This document shows, piece by piece, positions 1 through 5,514 of a stretch of 5,525 nucleotides of DNA (the first letter of the stretch is position 1; each line of letters begins with the position of its first letter). The position numbers and the translations under genes were made by a program. Origin of the DNA: Candidatus Segetimicrobium genomatis (GTDB lineage Bacteria; Sysuimicrobiota; Sysuimicrobiia; Sysuimicrobiales; Segetimicrobiaceae); assembly GCA_005883865.1 (NCBI GenBank), contig VBAO01000057.1, forward strand, positions 1 through 5,525, in the 5' to 3' direction. The notes beneath the pieces were generated by a model. That model did no database searches. It saw only the letters and a program-made list of their open reading frames with translations, and was not told the origin of the DNA.

Positions 1-2532
1 GCCGGGAGGTCCGGCGGGCAGCCCGACGAAGATGCGCGCCAGCGCGGCCTCGAGCGTCGGCTCCATCGCGATCCGGGACCCGTACGCGACGATCACCCGC
101 TTGAGCTCCGGGAGCGCGCTCCCCGACGCCTGGAGGTACAGCGGCTCGACGTACAGGAGCGCGTCCGCGACCGGCACGACGAGCAGGTTGCCGCGGATGA
201 CCCTGGAGCCCTGCTGGTTCCACAGCGCCAGCTGGCTGCTGATCGAAGGATCCTGGTTGATCCGCGCCTCGATCTGCATCGGACCGAACACCGTGCGGTC
301 CTTCGGGAACCGGTACACGAGGAGCCGGCCGTAGTTCGGCGCGTCGCTCCGGCCCGCCATCCACGCGACCATGTTGTCCTTGCCGGCGGGGGTGAACGGG
401 AGGATCAGCGCAAACTCCTCGCCCCGCGCCGGGTCGAGTTTCAGGTTGACGTAGTACGGCTCCAGCGGTTGCGCGGCTCCGGTAAACAGTTCGTTGGGAA
501 ACGCCCAGAGATCCTCGCGATTGTAGAATACCCGCGGGTCCTTCATATGGAACGTCGAGTACACCTGCGCCTGGACGGCGAACAGGTCCTGCGGGTATCG
601 GAAGTGCGCGGCGAGATCGGGGGGGACCGCGGCGAGCGGCCGGAACAGACCGGGGAAGATCTCCCGGTACACCCCGACCAGCGGATCCTTCGGATCCACG
701 ACGTAGAACACGGTGCTCCCGTCGTAGGCGTCGACCACCGCCTTCACGGAGTTCCGGATGTAGTTGACGCCGGCGGACGGCCGCGAGTACGGGTACCCCG
801 AGGTGGTCGTGTAGGCATCCACGATCCAGAAGAGCCTGCCGCCCGCGAGCACGAGATACGGATCGTGGTCAAAGCTCAACATCGGGGCGATGTGCGCCAC
901 CCGCTCGCGCACCTCCCGATAGAACATCACCCGGCTCTCGGCGGTGACGTCGTTGCTCAGCAGCATCTGGGAGGCGCCGAACCGGGTCGCGAACGCCAGC
1001 TTGGCCAGCGGGGCCGTCAGCGCCACGCCCCCGCGCCCGCCGTAGTTCGTGTAGACGTTCTGATCGCCCTGAGGGTAGTCCAGCTCCTTGCTCCGCGTCT
1101 TGACGATCACGTACTGACTGGCGAGGAGCCCGTAGTACAGCTCCGGACGGTCGATGCGGAAGCCGATCGGGCTCTGCGGGGGAATGTCCTTGATGTAGAA
1201 CTCGGGCAACCCCTCCGCCGAGATCCGGTTCACCGGGTTCATCACGAGACCGTACCCGTGGGTGAACACCAGGTGGTCGTTGACCCAGGTGCGCGCCTCG
1301 GAGGTGAGCCGCGAGATGTCCATCTCCCTGGCCGACAGCATCACCTGCTGCTCGTGCCCCCCGATCTGGTAGCGGTCGACCCCCACGCTGGTGAAGGTGT
1401 AATACAGCCGGAGACTCTGGAGTTGCGCATAGGTCTGCAGGAGCGGCCGGTAGTCCCACAGGCGGACGCTGTCGAGCACCTCCTGGTTCGCCCGGACGGC
1501 CGCGGGGGTCAGGCTCTCCGTCGCGGGGAACGGCTGTTCCTGGACCTGGTCGAGGCCGAACGCACGGAGGGCCGCGGCGATCGCGCTCCGGATGTAGGGC
1601 GTCTCGCGGTCGAGTTCGTTCGGCACGACATTGTACTGCTGGACGATCGAGGGGTACACCCCGGTCCCCGCGATCCAGGCGACGATCATCACCAGGAGCG
1701 CGGCCACGGCCGCCCGTAGCGTCGCCACCCAGACGGAGGCCAGCATCAGGACGCCGGAGATCGCCGCGAGCGCCGTGAGCAGGCGGAGCGCCGGCAGCGT
1801 GGCGTGGAGGTCGGTGTAGCCCGCCCCGTACAGCGCGCCCCGGGGGGAGAACAACAGCCCGAAGCCGTCGAGCCAGAACCCGGCGGCCCGCAGCAGGAGC
1901 AGCAACCCGGTGAGCACCGCCAGGTGGACGCGCACCCCGCGCGGAATCGCCCACACCCCGCGCATCAGGAGCGGCGCCAGATCGAGGTAGTATCCGGCCG
2001 CGACGATGAGCAGGGCGACGAACAGCCAGGAGAACAGCCAGTCGTAGACCGCGGCGTACGCCGGGAGGGTGAACACGTAAAACCCGACGTCGAGGCCGAA
2101 GACCGGATCGCGCACGCCGAACGGGAGGCGGTGGAGCCAGGTCTGGAACGTCAGCCACGAGGCGGCGGCGCCCCGGCCGGCCAGCACGCTCACGACGGCG
2201 GCGCCGACCGCGGTCACCGCCGCCGGGCGCAGGCGGGCCGCGACCTGCCGGTACGCGCGCCCCCCCGAGGACCTGAGCTCGATCACCTTGGGGATGGGCC
2301 TGAGGCGCAGGAGGGGCCTGACGTTCAGGAACAAGATGAGGAAGACCGCCAGGCCCGCCGCGCTTCCCACGATCACGCTCGAGACGATGGGGACCCAATA
2401 GACCGCGCGGTAGCCGACCTCTCCGAACCACAGCCACTCGGTGTACCACCGGGCGGCGGCGGGGGCGAGGAGGAGGAGCGCGACCAGCAGGACGAGGACC
2501 GCTTGCCGGAGCCTTCCCGCGCGCGACGTCAT
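1..2532 (-). CDS. UPF0182 family integral membrane protein (C-terminus beyond window)
   Basis: Translation of the minus strand from ATG 2532 stays open for 844 codons to the window edge. The N-terminal third is hydrophobic, with about seven predicted membrane segments near residues 10-26, 46-69, 103-119, 158-180, 200-220, 248-268 and 270-289. A long, mostly soluble domain follows. Hallmarks of UPF0182 (COG1615) are visible: TEWLWFGEVGYRAVYW after the first helix, GVYPSIVQQYNVVPNELDRE near residue 291, a THGYGLVMNPVN stretch near 420 and PIGFRIDRPELYYG near 455. Family members usually run to about 900-1000 residues, so perhaps 50-150 residues are missing. The molecular function of the family is unknown; the large domain is predicted to lie outside the cytoplasm. 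ATG 2532 is the first start after an in-frame TAA at 2547-2545 and gives the usual short N-terminus, but it lacks a Shine-Dalgarno site. The gene is divergent from the DUF59 gene. Family call is secure; function is not known. Confidence 0.95.
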   Translation of the reverse strand, partial: MTSRAGRLRQAVLVLLVALLLLAPAAARWYTEWLWFGEVGYRAVYWVPIVSSVIVGSAAGLAVFLILFLNVRPLLRLRPIPKVIELRSSGGRAYRQVAARLRPAAVTAVGAAVVSVLAGRGAAASWLTFQTWLHRLPFGVRDPVFGLDVGFYVFTLPAYAAVYDWLFSWLFVALLIVAAGYYLDLAPLLMRGVWAIPRGVRVHLAVLTGLLLLLRAAGFWLDGFGLLFSPRGALYGAGYTDLHATLPALRLLTALAAISGVLMLASVWVATLRAAVAALLVMIVAWIAGTGVYPSIVQQYNVVPNELDRETPYIRSAIAAALRAFGLDQVQEQPFPATESLTPAAVRANQEVLDSVRLWDYRPLLQTYAQLQSLRLYYTFTSVGVDRYQIGGHEQQVMLSAREMDISRLTSEARTWVNDHLVFTHGYGLVMNPVNRISAEGLPEFYIKDIPPQSPIGFRIDRPELYYGLLASQYVIVKTRSKELDYPQGDQNVYTNYGGRGGVALTAPLAKLAFATRFGASQMLLSNDVTAESRVMFYREVRERVAHIAPMLSFDHDPYLVLAGGRLFWIVDAYTTTSGYPYSRPSAGVNYIRNSVKAVVDAYDGSTVFYVVDPKDPLVGVYREIFPGLFRPLAAVPPDLAAHFRYPQDLFAVQAQVYSTFHMKDPRVFYNREDLWAFPNELFTGAAQPLEPYYVNLKLDPARGEEFALILPFTPAGKDNMVAWMAGRSDAPNYGRLLVYRFPKDRTVFGPMQIEARINQDPSISSQLALWNQQGSRVIRGNLLVVPVADALLYVEPLYLQASGSALPELKRVIVAYGSRIAMEPTLEAALARIFVGLPAGPPG

Positions 2533-2540
2533 GCTACAAT
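2532..2540 (+). promoter_or_regulatory. Extended -10 promoter for the DUF59/receiver gene pair
   Basis: TGCTACAAT reads as an extended -10 element (TG-N-TACAAT), with TACAAT at 2535-2540. Transcription would begin near 2546-2548, about 25 bases before the coding start. The -35 region (around 2511-2518) is a poor match, as is common when the TG extension is present. The element overlaps the UPF0182 start codon on the other strand, so the two genes seem to share one compact divergent control region. Confidence 0.5.
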
Positions 2541-2543
2541 GGG

Positions 2544-2549
2544 ATTAGA
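2544..2549 (-). promoter_or_regulatory. Candidate -10 element for the UPF0182 gene
   Basis: On the minus strand TCTAAT (five of six matches to TATAAT) ends 11 bases before the UPF0182 ATG. A start of transcription 6-8 bases downstream would leave a leader of only about 4-6 bases, which fits the absence of a Shine-Dalgarno site. No good -35 hexamer is seen upstream, so this is a tentative call. Confidence 0.35.
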
Positions 2550-2559
2550 CACGACGGCC

Positions 2560-2564
2560 GGGAG
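2560..2564 (+). promoter_or_regulatory. Ribosome binding site that decides the DUF59 start
   Basis: GGGAG directly abuts the first in-frame ATG at 2565, leaving no spacer, so that ATG is unlikely to be used. The in-frame GTG at 2571 (6-base spacer) and ATG at 2574 (9-base spacer) are well placed. ATG 2574 is preferred because it is an ATG and gives a typical MATRDQV opening. Confidence 0.6.
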
Positions 2565-2573
2565 ATGAGTGTG

Positions 2574-2885
2574 ATGGCGACGCGCGATCAGGTCATCGAG
2601 GTGTTGAAGACCTGCTACGATCCGGAGATCCCCGTGAACATCTGGGACCTCGGGCTGATCTACGACATCACGATCGCGAATGACGCGGTGAGCATCAAGA
2701 TGACCCTCACGGCGGTCGGATGCTCGCTCGGCCCGCAGCTCGTGAGCGAGGTTGAGACGAAAATGATGAGCGTCGACGGCATCGAAGACTGCAAGGTCGA
2801 GATGGTCTGGAGCCCGCCCTGGTCCCCGGAGCGGCTCAGCGACGACGGCCGGCTCTCGCTCCAGGCGATGGGCTTCCCCGTGTGA
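2574..2885 (+). CDS. MIP18/DUF59 family Fe-S cluster assembly factor (SufT-like)
   Basis: A 103-residue protein made of a single MIP18 (DUF59) domain. The family motifs are present in order: DPEIPVNIWDLGLIYDI at residues 16-32, MTLTAVGCSLGP at 43-54 with the conserved Cys50, and VWSPPWSPERLSDDGR at 78-93. Proteins of this type act in the cytoplasm in iron-sulfur cluster assembly or delivery to target apoproteins; stand-alone bacterial members are called SufT, and the same domain occurs in PaaD and in Mrp/ApbC fusions. No suf genes are visible in the window, so the exact client is unknown. The start is taken at ATG 2574 from ribosome-site spacing (alternatives 2565 and 2571 would add 3 or 1 residues). 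It is divergent from the UPF0182 gene and probably co-transcribed with the receiver-like gene, which begins two bases after its stop codon ends. Family identity is very likely. Confidence 0.94.
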   Translation: MATRDQVIEVLKTCYDPEIPVNIWDLGLIYDITIANDAVSIKMTLTAVGCSLGPQLVSEVETKMMSVDGIEDCKVEMVWSPPWSPERLSDDGRLSLQAMGFPV

Positions 2886-2886
2886 C

Positions 2887-3282
2887 ATGGGCGGGCGCCT
2901 CACCGTCGTCGTGGCCGGCGACGACCTCCTGTTCGCGACGCGGGTCGCCTCCGCGCTGACGAAATCCGGCCACCGGCCGCGGATCGTCCGCACCGCCGAG
3001 GCGTTCCGGGAGGCCCTCCGCGAGGGACCGGACGCCGGCATCCTCAACCTCGCATCGCGGAGGCTGGACGCCGTGAGGGCGATCCGGGAGGCCAGGACGG
3101 ATCCCGACACCCGGACGATCCCCCTGCTTGGGTTCTGCGGGCACGCCGACACGGCGCGCCGGACGGCCGCGCAGGCGGCGGGATGCGATCTCGTGGCGAC
3201 CAACGCCGAAATCGTGACCAATCTCCCGCGCCTCCTCGGGGCACTCCTCGGCATTCCCCGCGCATCGACGAGCCGCTGCTAG
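2887..3282 (+). CDS. Degenerate CheY-like receiver (pseudo-receiver) domain protein
   Basis: This 131-residue protein has the layout of a single response-regulator receiver domain: strand 1 (LTVVVAGDD, residues 5-13, with the acidic pair D12-D13), a helix, strand 2 (RPRIVRT, 30-36), strand 3 (PDAGILNL, 48-55), the loop and helix LDAVRAIREAR (60-70), strand 4 (TIPLLGFCG, 77-85) and AAGCDLVATN (97-106). The phosphoacceptor Asp expected after strand 3 is Asn54. The conserved Thr/Ser after strand 4 and the Lys of the usual KP motif are also not conserved. It is therefore probably not a phosphorylation switch; it may be a binding or scaffold domain. No output domain, membrane segment or neighbouring histidine kinase is visible. 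ATG 2887 lies one base beyond the DUF59 stop and has no clear Shine-Dalgarno site, which suggests translational coupling. The fold call is by motif reading and moderately secure; the role is unknown. Confidence 0.8.
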   Translation: MGGRLTVVVAGDDLLFATRVASALTKSGHRPRIVRTAEAFREALREGPDAGILNLASRRLDAVRAIREARTDPDTRTIPLLGFCGHADTARRTAAQAAGCDLVATNAEIVTNLPRLLGALLGIPRASTSRC

Positions 3283-3297
3283 CGGCGAGTTCGGGTC

Positions 3298-3309
3298 GCG
3301 CCCCGGCGC
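3298..3309. terminator. Weak GC-rich hairpin between convergent genes
   Basis: GCGCCCCGGCGC can fold into a four-base-pair stem (GCGC/GCGC) with a four-base loop. It lies in the 32-base gap between the receiver stop (3282) and the oxidoreductase stop (3315) and is followed on the plus strand only by a mixed pyrimidine run (TTCCTCT). It is too short and lacks a T-run, so intrinsic termination is doubtful. Confidence 0.2.
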
Positions 3310-3314
3310 TTCCT

Positions 3315-4598
3315 CTACCCGCGCCCGGGCATCTGAGGGAGGGACGAGTACCACCCGGTATACTGCCGCGCACACGCCTCGTGGAGCGCGGCGTCGGCCT
3401 CGTACTCCCGCCCGAAGCGGGTGAGGGAGAACGCCTCGAGGGCGGGCGACGGCTTGCCCGTGTGGACCACCTCGGCGAGCATCTGCCCCACGGCGGGGGA
3501 GATCGAGAGTCCGCCGACGCAGCACCCGCTTGCGACGAAGAGTCCCTCGATCGCCGGGACGGGGCCGATGATCGGGAGCCCGTCCGCCGTCATCGTCGGC
3601 AGCCCGCCCCGGTGCTCCCGAACCGGGAGTTGGTCGTCGAGCAACACTTGAGCGCGGACCGACTGCGTCAGGCGCTGCAGCACGCTCAGATCGAGCGGAA
3701 GGTCGCGGATCTCAAACCCGGGCGGAAACTTGTGCATGTCGTGGAACTGCGGGTCGCGCTCGTATCCCCCCAGCAACAACCCTCCCTGATGCGGGCGCAT
3801 GTAGACGCCGGCGTCGTAGATCCGGCAGATCGCGTGGTCCGGTTCGATCCCCGGGATCGGGTCGGTGATGTAGAGTTGGTGGCGCACGGGGAGGATCGGG
3901 ACCCGCAGACGGACCTGCTCCGCCACGAGCCTCGCCCAGGCCCCCGCCGCGTCGACGACGATGCGCGCGTGAATCTCTCCCTTATCCGTCGCGACCGCCG
4001 CCACGCGTCCGTCCTGGACCCTGATCCCCGTCACCCGGGTGTTGAGGAGGAGCGAAACGCCCTGCTTCTGGGCCGCCCGGGCGTACCCCAGCGGCAACTG
4101 TCCGGGCTCCTCGAGATAGAGATCTGAGGGTGTGTAGGCGATGATGCGGATGCCCGCGGGGCGAATGAGCGGAGCGAGCAGGGACATCTCGTCGAAGGAG
4201 ATCTCGTACGTCTCCAGGCCCAACGCCTTGCCCGCTGTGATCTCCCCCCGGATGACCGCCTCGTCGTCATCTCCCCGCGCGATGTTGACGCTGCCCGACT
4301 GCACGTAGGTCAGCGGCTCCCCCAGTTCCTCGGTGAAGCGCAAGATCTTTTGAACGCTGAGCATCGCAAGGCGCGACATATCCGGGTGGGACCGGACCTG
4401 CTTCGTCAGCCCGGCGGCCCGCGGCGACGTCTGGGAGGCGATCTCATGGGCGTCCACGAGGGCGACCCCCTTGTGGCCCAGGGCCGCCAAATGATAGGCG
4501 GTGCTCGAGCCGAACGCGCCCGACCCGATGACCACGACCTCGGTGTCGCGGGTCGCCGGCTTTTTCCAGATCGATAACCCGCCCCGGCCTGCCTGCAT
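3315..4598 (-). CDS. FAD-dependent oxidoreductase, DAO superfamily (sarcosine/dimethylglycine/D-amino acid oxidase-like)
   Basis: A 427-residue cytoplasmic flavoenzyme expected to oxidise a secondary amine or amino acid, passing electrons to oxygen or another acceptor. Visible features in order: Rossmann strand TEVVVIGSGAFGSS with the GxGxxG dinucleotide-binding loop at residues 25-30; acidic D49 ending strand 2, suited to the FAD ribose; an SPRAAG segment at 58-63 typical of DAO members; VVDAAGAWA at 214-222, the second FAD-binding strand; GGLPTMTADGLPIIGPVP at 331-348; and GLFVASGCCVGGLSISPAVG at 352-371, the C-terminal FAD-contacting motif. Length fits single-domain members (about 380-440 residues); there is no fused aminomethyltransferase domain as in full-length dimethylglycine oxidase. 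Start ATG 4598 is chosen because GGAGG lies four bases upstream; in-frame starts at ATG 4631 and TTG 4637 have no such site and would add 11-13 residues. Substrate cannot be read from sequence. It converges with the receiver gene and has no partner subunits nearby. Confidence 0.92.
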   Translation of the reverse strand: MQAGRGGLSIWKKPATRDTEVVVIGSGAFGSSTAYHLAALGHKGVALVDAHEIASQTSPRAAGLTKQVRSHPDMSRLAMLSVQKILRFTEELGEPLTYVQSGSVNIARGDDDEAVIRGEITAGKALGLETYEISFDEMSLLAPLIRPAGIRIIAYTPSDLYLEEPGQLPLGYARAAQKQGVSLLLNTRVTGIRVQDGRVAAVATDKGEIHARIVVDAAGAWARLVAEQVRLRVPILPVRHQLYITDPIPGIEPDHAICRIYDAGVYMRPHQGGLLLGGYERDPQFHDMHKFPPGFEIRDLPLDLSVLQRLTQSVRAQVLLDDQLPVREHRGGLPTMTADGLPIIGPVPAIEGLFVASGCCVGGLSISPAVGQMLAEVVHTGKPSPALEAFSLTRFGREYEADAALHEACARQYTGWYSSLPQMPGRG

Positions 4599-4602
4599 AT
4601 CG

Positions 4603-4607
4603 CCTCC
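4603..4607 (-). promoter_or_regulatory. Ribosome binding site for the FAD oxidoreductase
   Basis: On the minus strand GGAGG is followed by CGAT and then ATG 4598. This is the only good Shine-Dalgarno site near the 5' end of the frame and favours ATG 4598 over the upstream ATG 4631 and TTG 4637. Confidence 0.6.
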
Positions 4608-4773
4608 AGCGTCTCGTTTCCGAGGATCCATCTTCAACGGGGAACGACACGTCCCCCTCGACCCGCGGCGTTGCCGCCCCGCCGGGGCAAGTAAGGCGGA
4701 GCTAATTCCAACATATTCCCTGTTTGACCGCGATGGATCGCTTTTCTGCGACCGCTGTGGCCCAGGAGGAGCA

Positions 4774-4803
4774 TTGATTCGAACATATGTTCGGTATTAT
4801 ACT
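4774..4803 (+). promoter_or_regulatory. Sigma-70-type promoter for the RecA-like gene
   Basis: TTGATT at 4774-4779 (four of six matches to TTGACA) and TATACT at 4798-4803 (five of six to TATAAT) are separated by 18 bases. Transcription would start near 4809-4811, about 20 bases ahead of the GTG start at 4831, which leaves just enough room for the ribosome site. This AT-rich island stands out from its GC-rich surroundings. The spacer is almost filled by the palindrome at 4780-4793, so repressor binding there should block RNA polymerase. Confidence 0.7.
4780..4793. promoter_or_regulatory. LexA operator (Gram-positive SOS box)
   Basis: CGAACATATGTTCG is a perfect 14-base inverted repeat. It matches the known Gram-positive LexA/DinR operator form CGAAC-N4-GTTCG (the Cheo box of Bacillus and the closely related mycobacterial SOS box). 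It begins one base after the -35 hexamer and ends four bases before the -10 hexamer, the usual place for a LexA operator that represses by blocking polymerase. Damage-induced LexA self-cleavage would then switch on the downstream gene. The match is seen directly; LexA control is inferred from it, since no lexA gene is in the window. Confidence 0.82.
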
Positions 4804-4816
4804 GGGATGGACCCGA

Positions 4817-4826
4817 AAGGTGGTGA
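4817..4826 (+). promoter_or_regulatory. Extended ribosome binding site that sets a GTG start at 4831
   Basis: AAGGTGGTGA differs by one base from the AAGGAGGTGA complement of the 16S rRNA 3' end. Seven bases separate its GGTGG core from GTG 4831. The upstream in-frame ATG at 4807 lies at or before the predicted transcription start and has no such site, so GTG 4831 is preferred. Confidence 0.7.
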
Positions 4827-4830
4827 CCCG

Positions 4831-5478
4831 GTGGCCACGCCCCGTCTGCCCATCCTCCTGCCCCACCTCCCCAACGGCCTCGCCCTGTTCACCGGCCACG
4901 AGAGCGTCCTGCCGCTCGGCCAGCTCCTCTGCCTCGAATACCTCGGCCGCGGCGATCCGGTGGTGCTGGTGGACGGGGCGAACGCCTTCAACCCCTACCT
5001 CCTTGCCGATGCCGCCCGGGCGCAGGGACTCGACCTCCGCCGCGTGCTGGACGCCGTCCACCTCTCCCGGGTGTACACCTGCCACCAACTGGAAGCGCTG
5101 TGGAGCGAGCGTCTCCGGCCGGCCATCGCAGCGTTCTGCCCCGGCGCGATCCTCTGCCTCGGCCTGCTCGACCCCCTGTACGACGAGGACGTGCCGGTCG
5201 CGGAGGCCGCCCGCATCTTCCGGCGCCTCGCCGTGGCGATCCGCGAGGTGTCGGCCCACCTCCCGATCCTGGCCGCCTGCCCCGACCCGGCGGTGCCGGC
5301 GAGCACCGCGGGCGATCTCCGGTGGATGTTCGGCGAGAGGCTGCGCGCGATGGCCGGCTGGCATTTTGCCGCCCGGCCGGAGAACGGCCGCGTGTGGATC
5401 TCCCGGGAGCGCCCCGACCCGGCCCGGTGGGAGTGGACGCTCACCCTTCCGGGCCGCACCTTCCGCAGGCCGACGTAG
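4831..5478 (+). CDS. SOS-controlled RecA/Rad51-like protein with degenerate P-loop (possible ImuA-like factor)
   Basis: A 215-residue soluble protein. Residues 16-115 read like the RadA/Rad51 ATPase core: LFTGHESVLPLGQLLCLEYL (19-38) at the Walker A position, PVVLVDGANAFNPYLLADAA (43-62) where Rad51/RadA have a D-T-E-x-T-F-R-P type motif, a VLDAVHLSRVYTCHQLEAL stretch (72-90) like the R-A-Y-N-x-x-H-Q segment, and GAILCLGLLDPLYDED (105-120) at the Walker B position. The GKT/GKS lysine of Walker A is absent and the catalytic Glu is lost (DGAN at 48-51), so ATP hydrolysis is unlikely. The DNA-binding loops of true recombinases are not evident, and the C-terminal 60 residues are unfamiliar. A LexA-box promoter precedes it and another gene follows 36 bases downstream with a strong ribosome site, so an SOS operon is likely. 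Inactive RecA-fold proteins in such operons (ImuA/ImuA') assist translesion synthesis; that role here is inferred. It could instead be a KaiC/RadA-type regulator of unknown job. Confidence 0.8.
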   Translation: MATPRLPILLPHLPNGLALFTGHESVLPLGQLLCLEYLGRGDPVVLVDGANAFNPYLLADAARAQGLDLRRVLDAVHLSRVYTCHQLEALWSERLRPAIAAFCPGAILCLGLLDPLYDEDVPVAEAARIFRRLAVAIREVSAHLPILAACPDPAVPASTAGDLRWMFGERLRAMAGWHFAARPENGRVWISRERPDPARWEWTLTLPGRTFRRPT

Positions 5479-5501
5479 ACGCAAGCCACCGCGGTCATCA
5501 C

Positions 5502-5508
5502 GAGGAGG
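5502..5508 (+). promoter_or_regulatory. Strong ribosome binding site for the gene entering at the right edge
   Basis: GAGGAGG sits six bases before ATG 5515. The near-consensus sequence and ideal spacing indicate that translation starts afresh here, even though the frame is the same as that of the preceding gene and is open after its TAG stop. Confidence 0.65.
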
Positions 5509-5514
5509 CCAGAG

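Noticed and set aside
469..1719. A 416-codon open frame on the plus strand inside the UPF0182 gene
   Set aside because: Its translation is a low-complexity mix rich in Arg, Val, His, Pro and Asp with no recognisable motif. The opposite strand encodes a clear UPF0182 protein throughout, so this is an antisense artefact of high GC content.
869..2449. A 526-codon minus-strand open frame
   Set aside because: It is an out-of-frame reading of the UPF0182 gene on the same strand: Arg/Gly/Pro-rich, without membrane segments or family motifs. The true frame starts at 2532 and runs off the left edge.
2529..3525. Minus-strand open frames across the DUF59 and receiver genes
   Set aside because: They show Arg/Ala/Pro-rich translations without motifs, opposite to genes with clear domain signatures and ribosome sites.
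4709..4720. A possible second, degenerate LexA site (CAACATATTCCC)
   Set aside because: It shares only the AACATAT portion with the main box and lacks the GTTC arm, so the symmetry is lost. It may be chance in AT-rich intergenic DNA.
4730..4745. Hairpin GCGAT-GG-ATCGC followed by TTTT
   Set aside because: The stem is only four to five pairs with a minimal loop and the T-run is four bases. No gene ends just upstream on the plus strand, so a terminator is unlikely.
4501..4830. N-terminal extension of the RecA-like gene to ATG 4501 or ATG 4807
   Set aside because: The extension would overlap the oxidoreductase gene and cross the promoter and SOS box. ATG 4807 sits at or before the predicted transcription start, while GTG 4831 has an excellent ribosome site.
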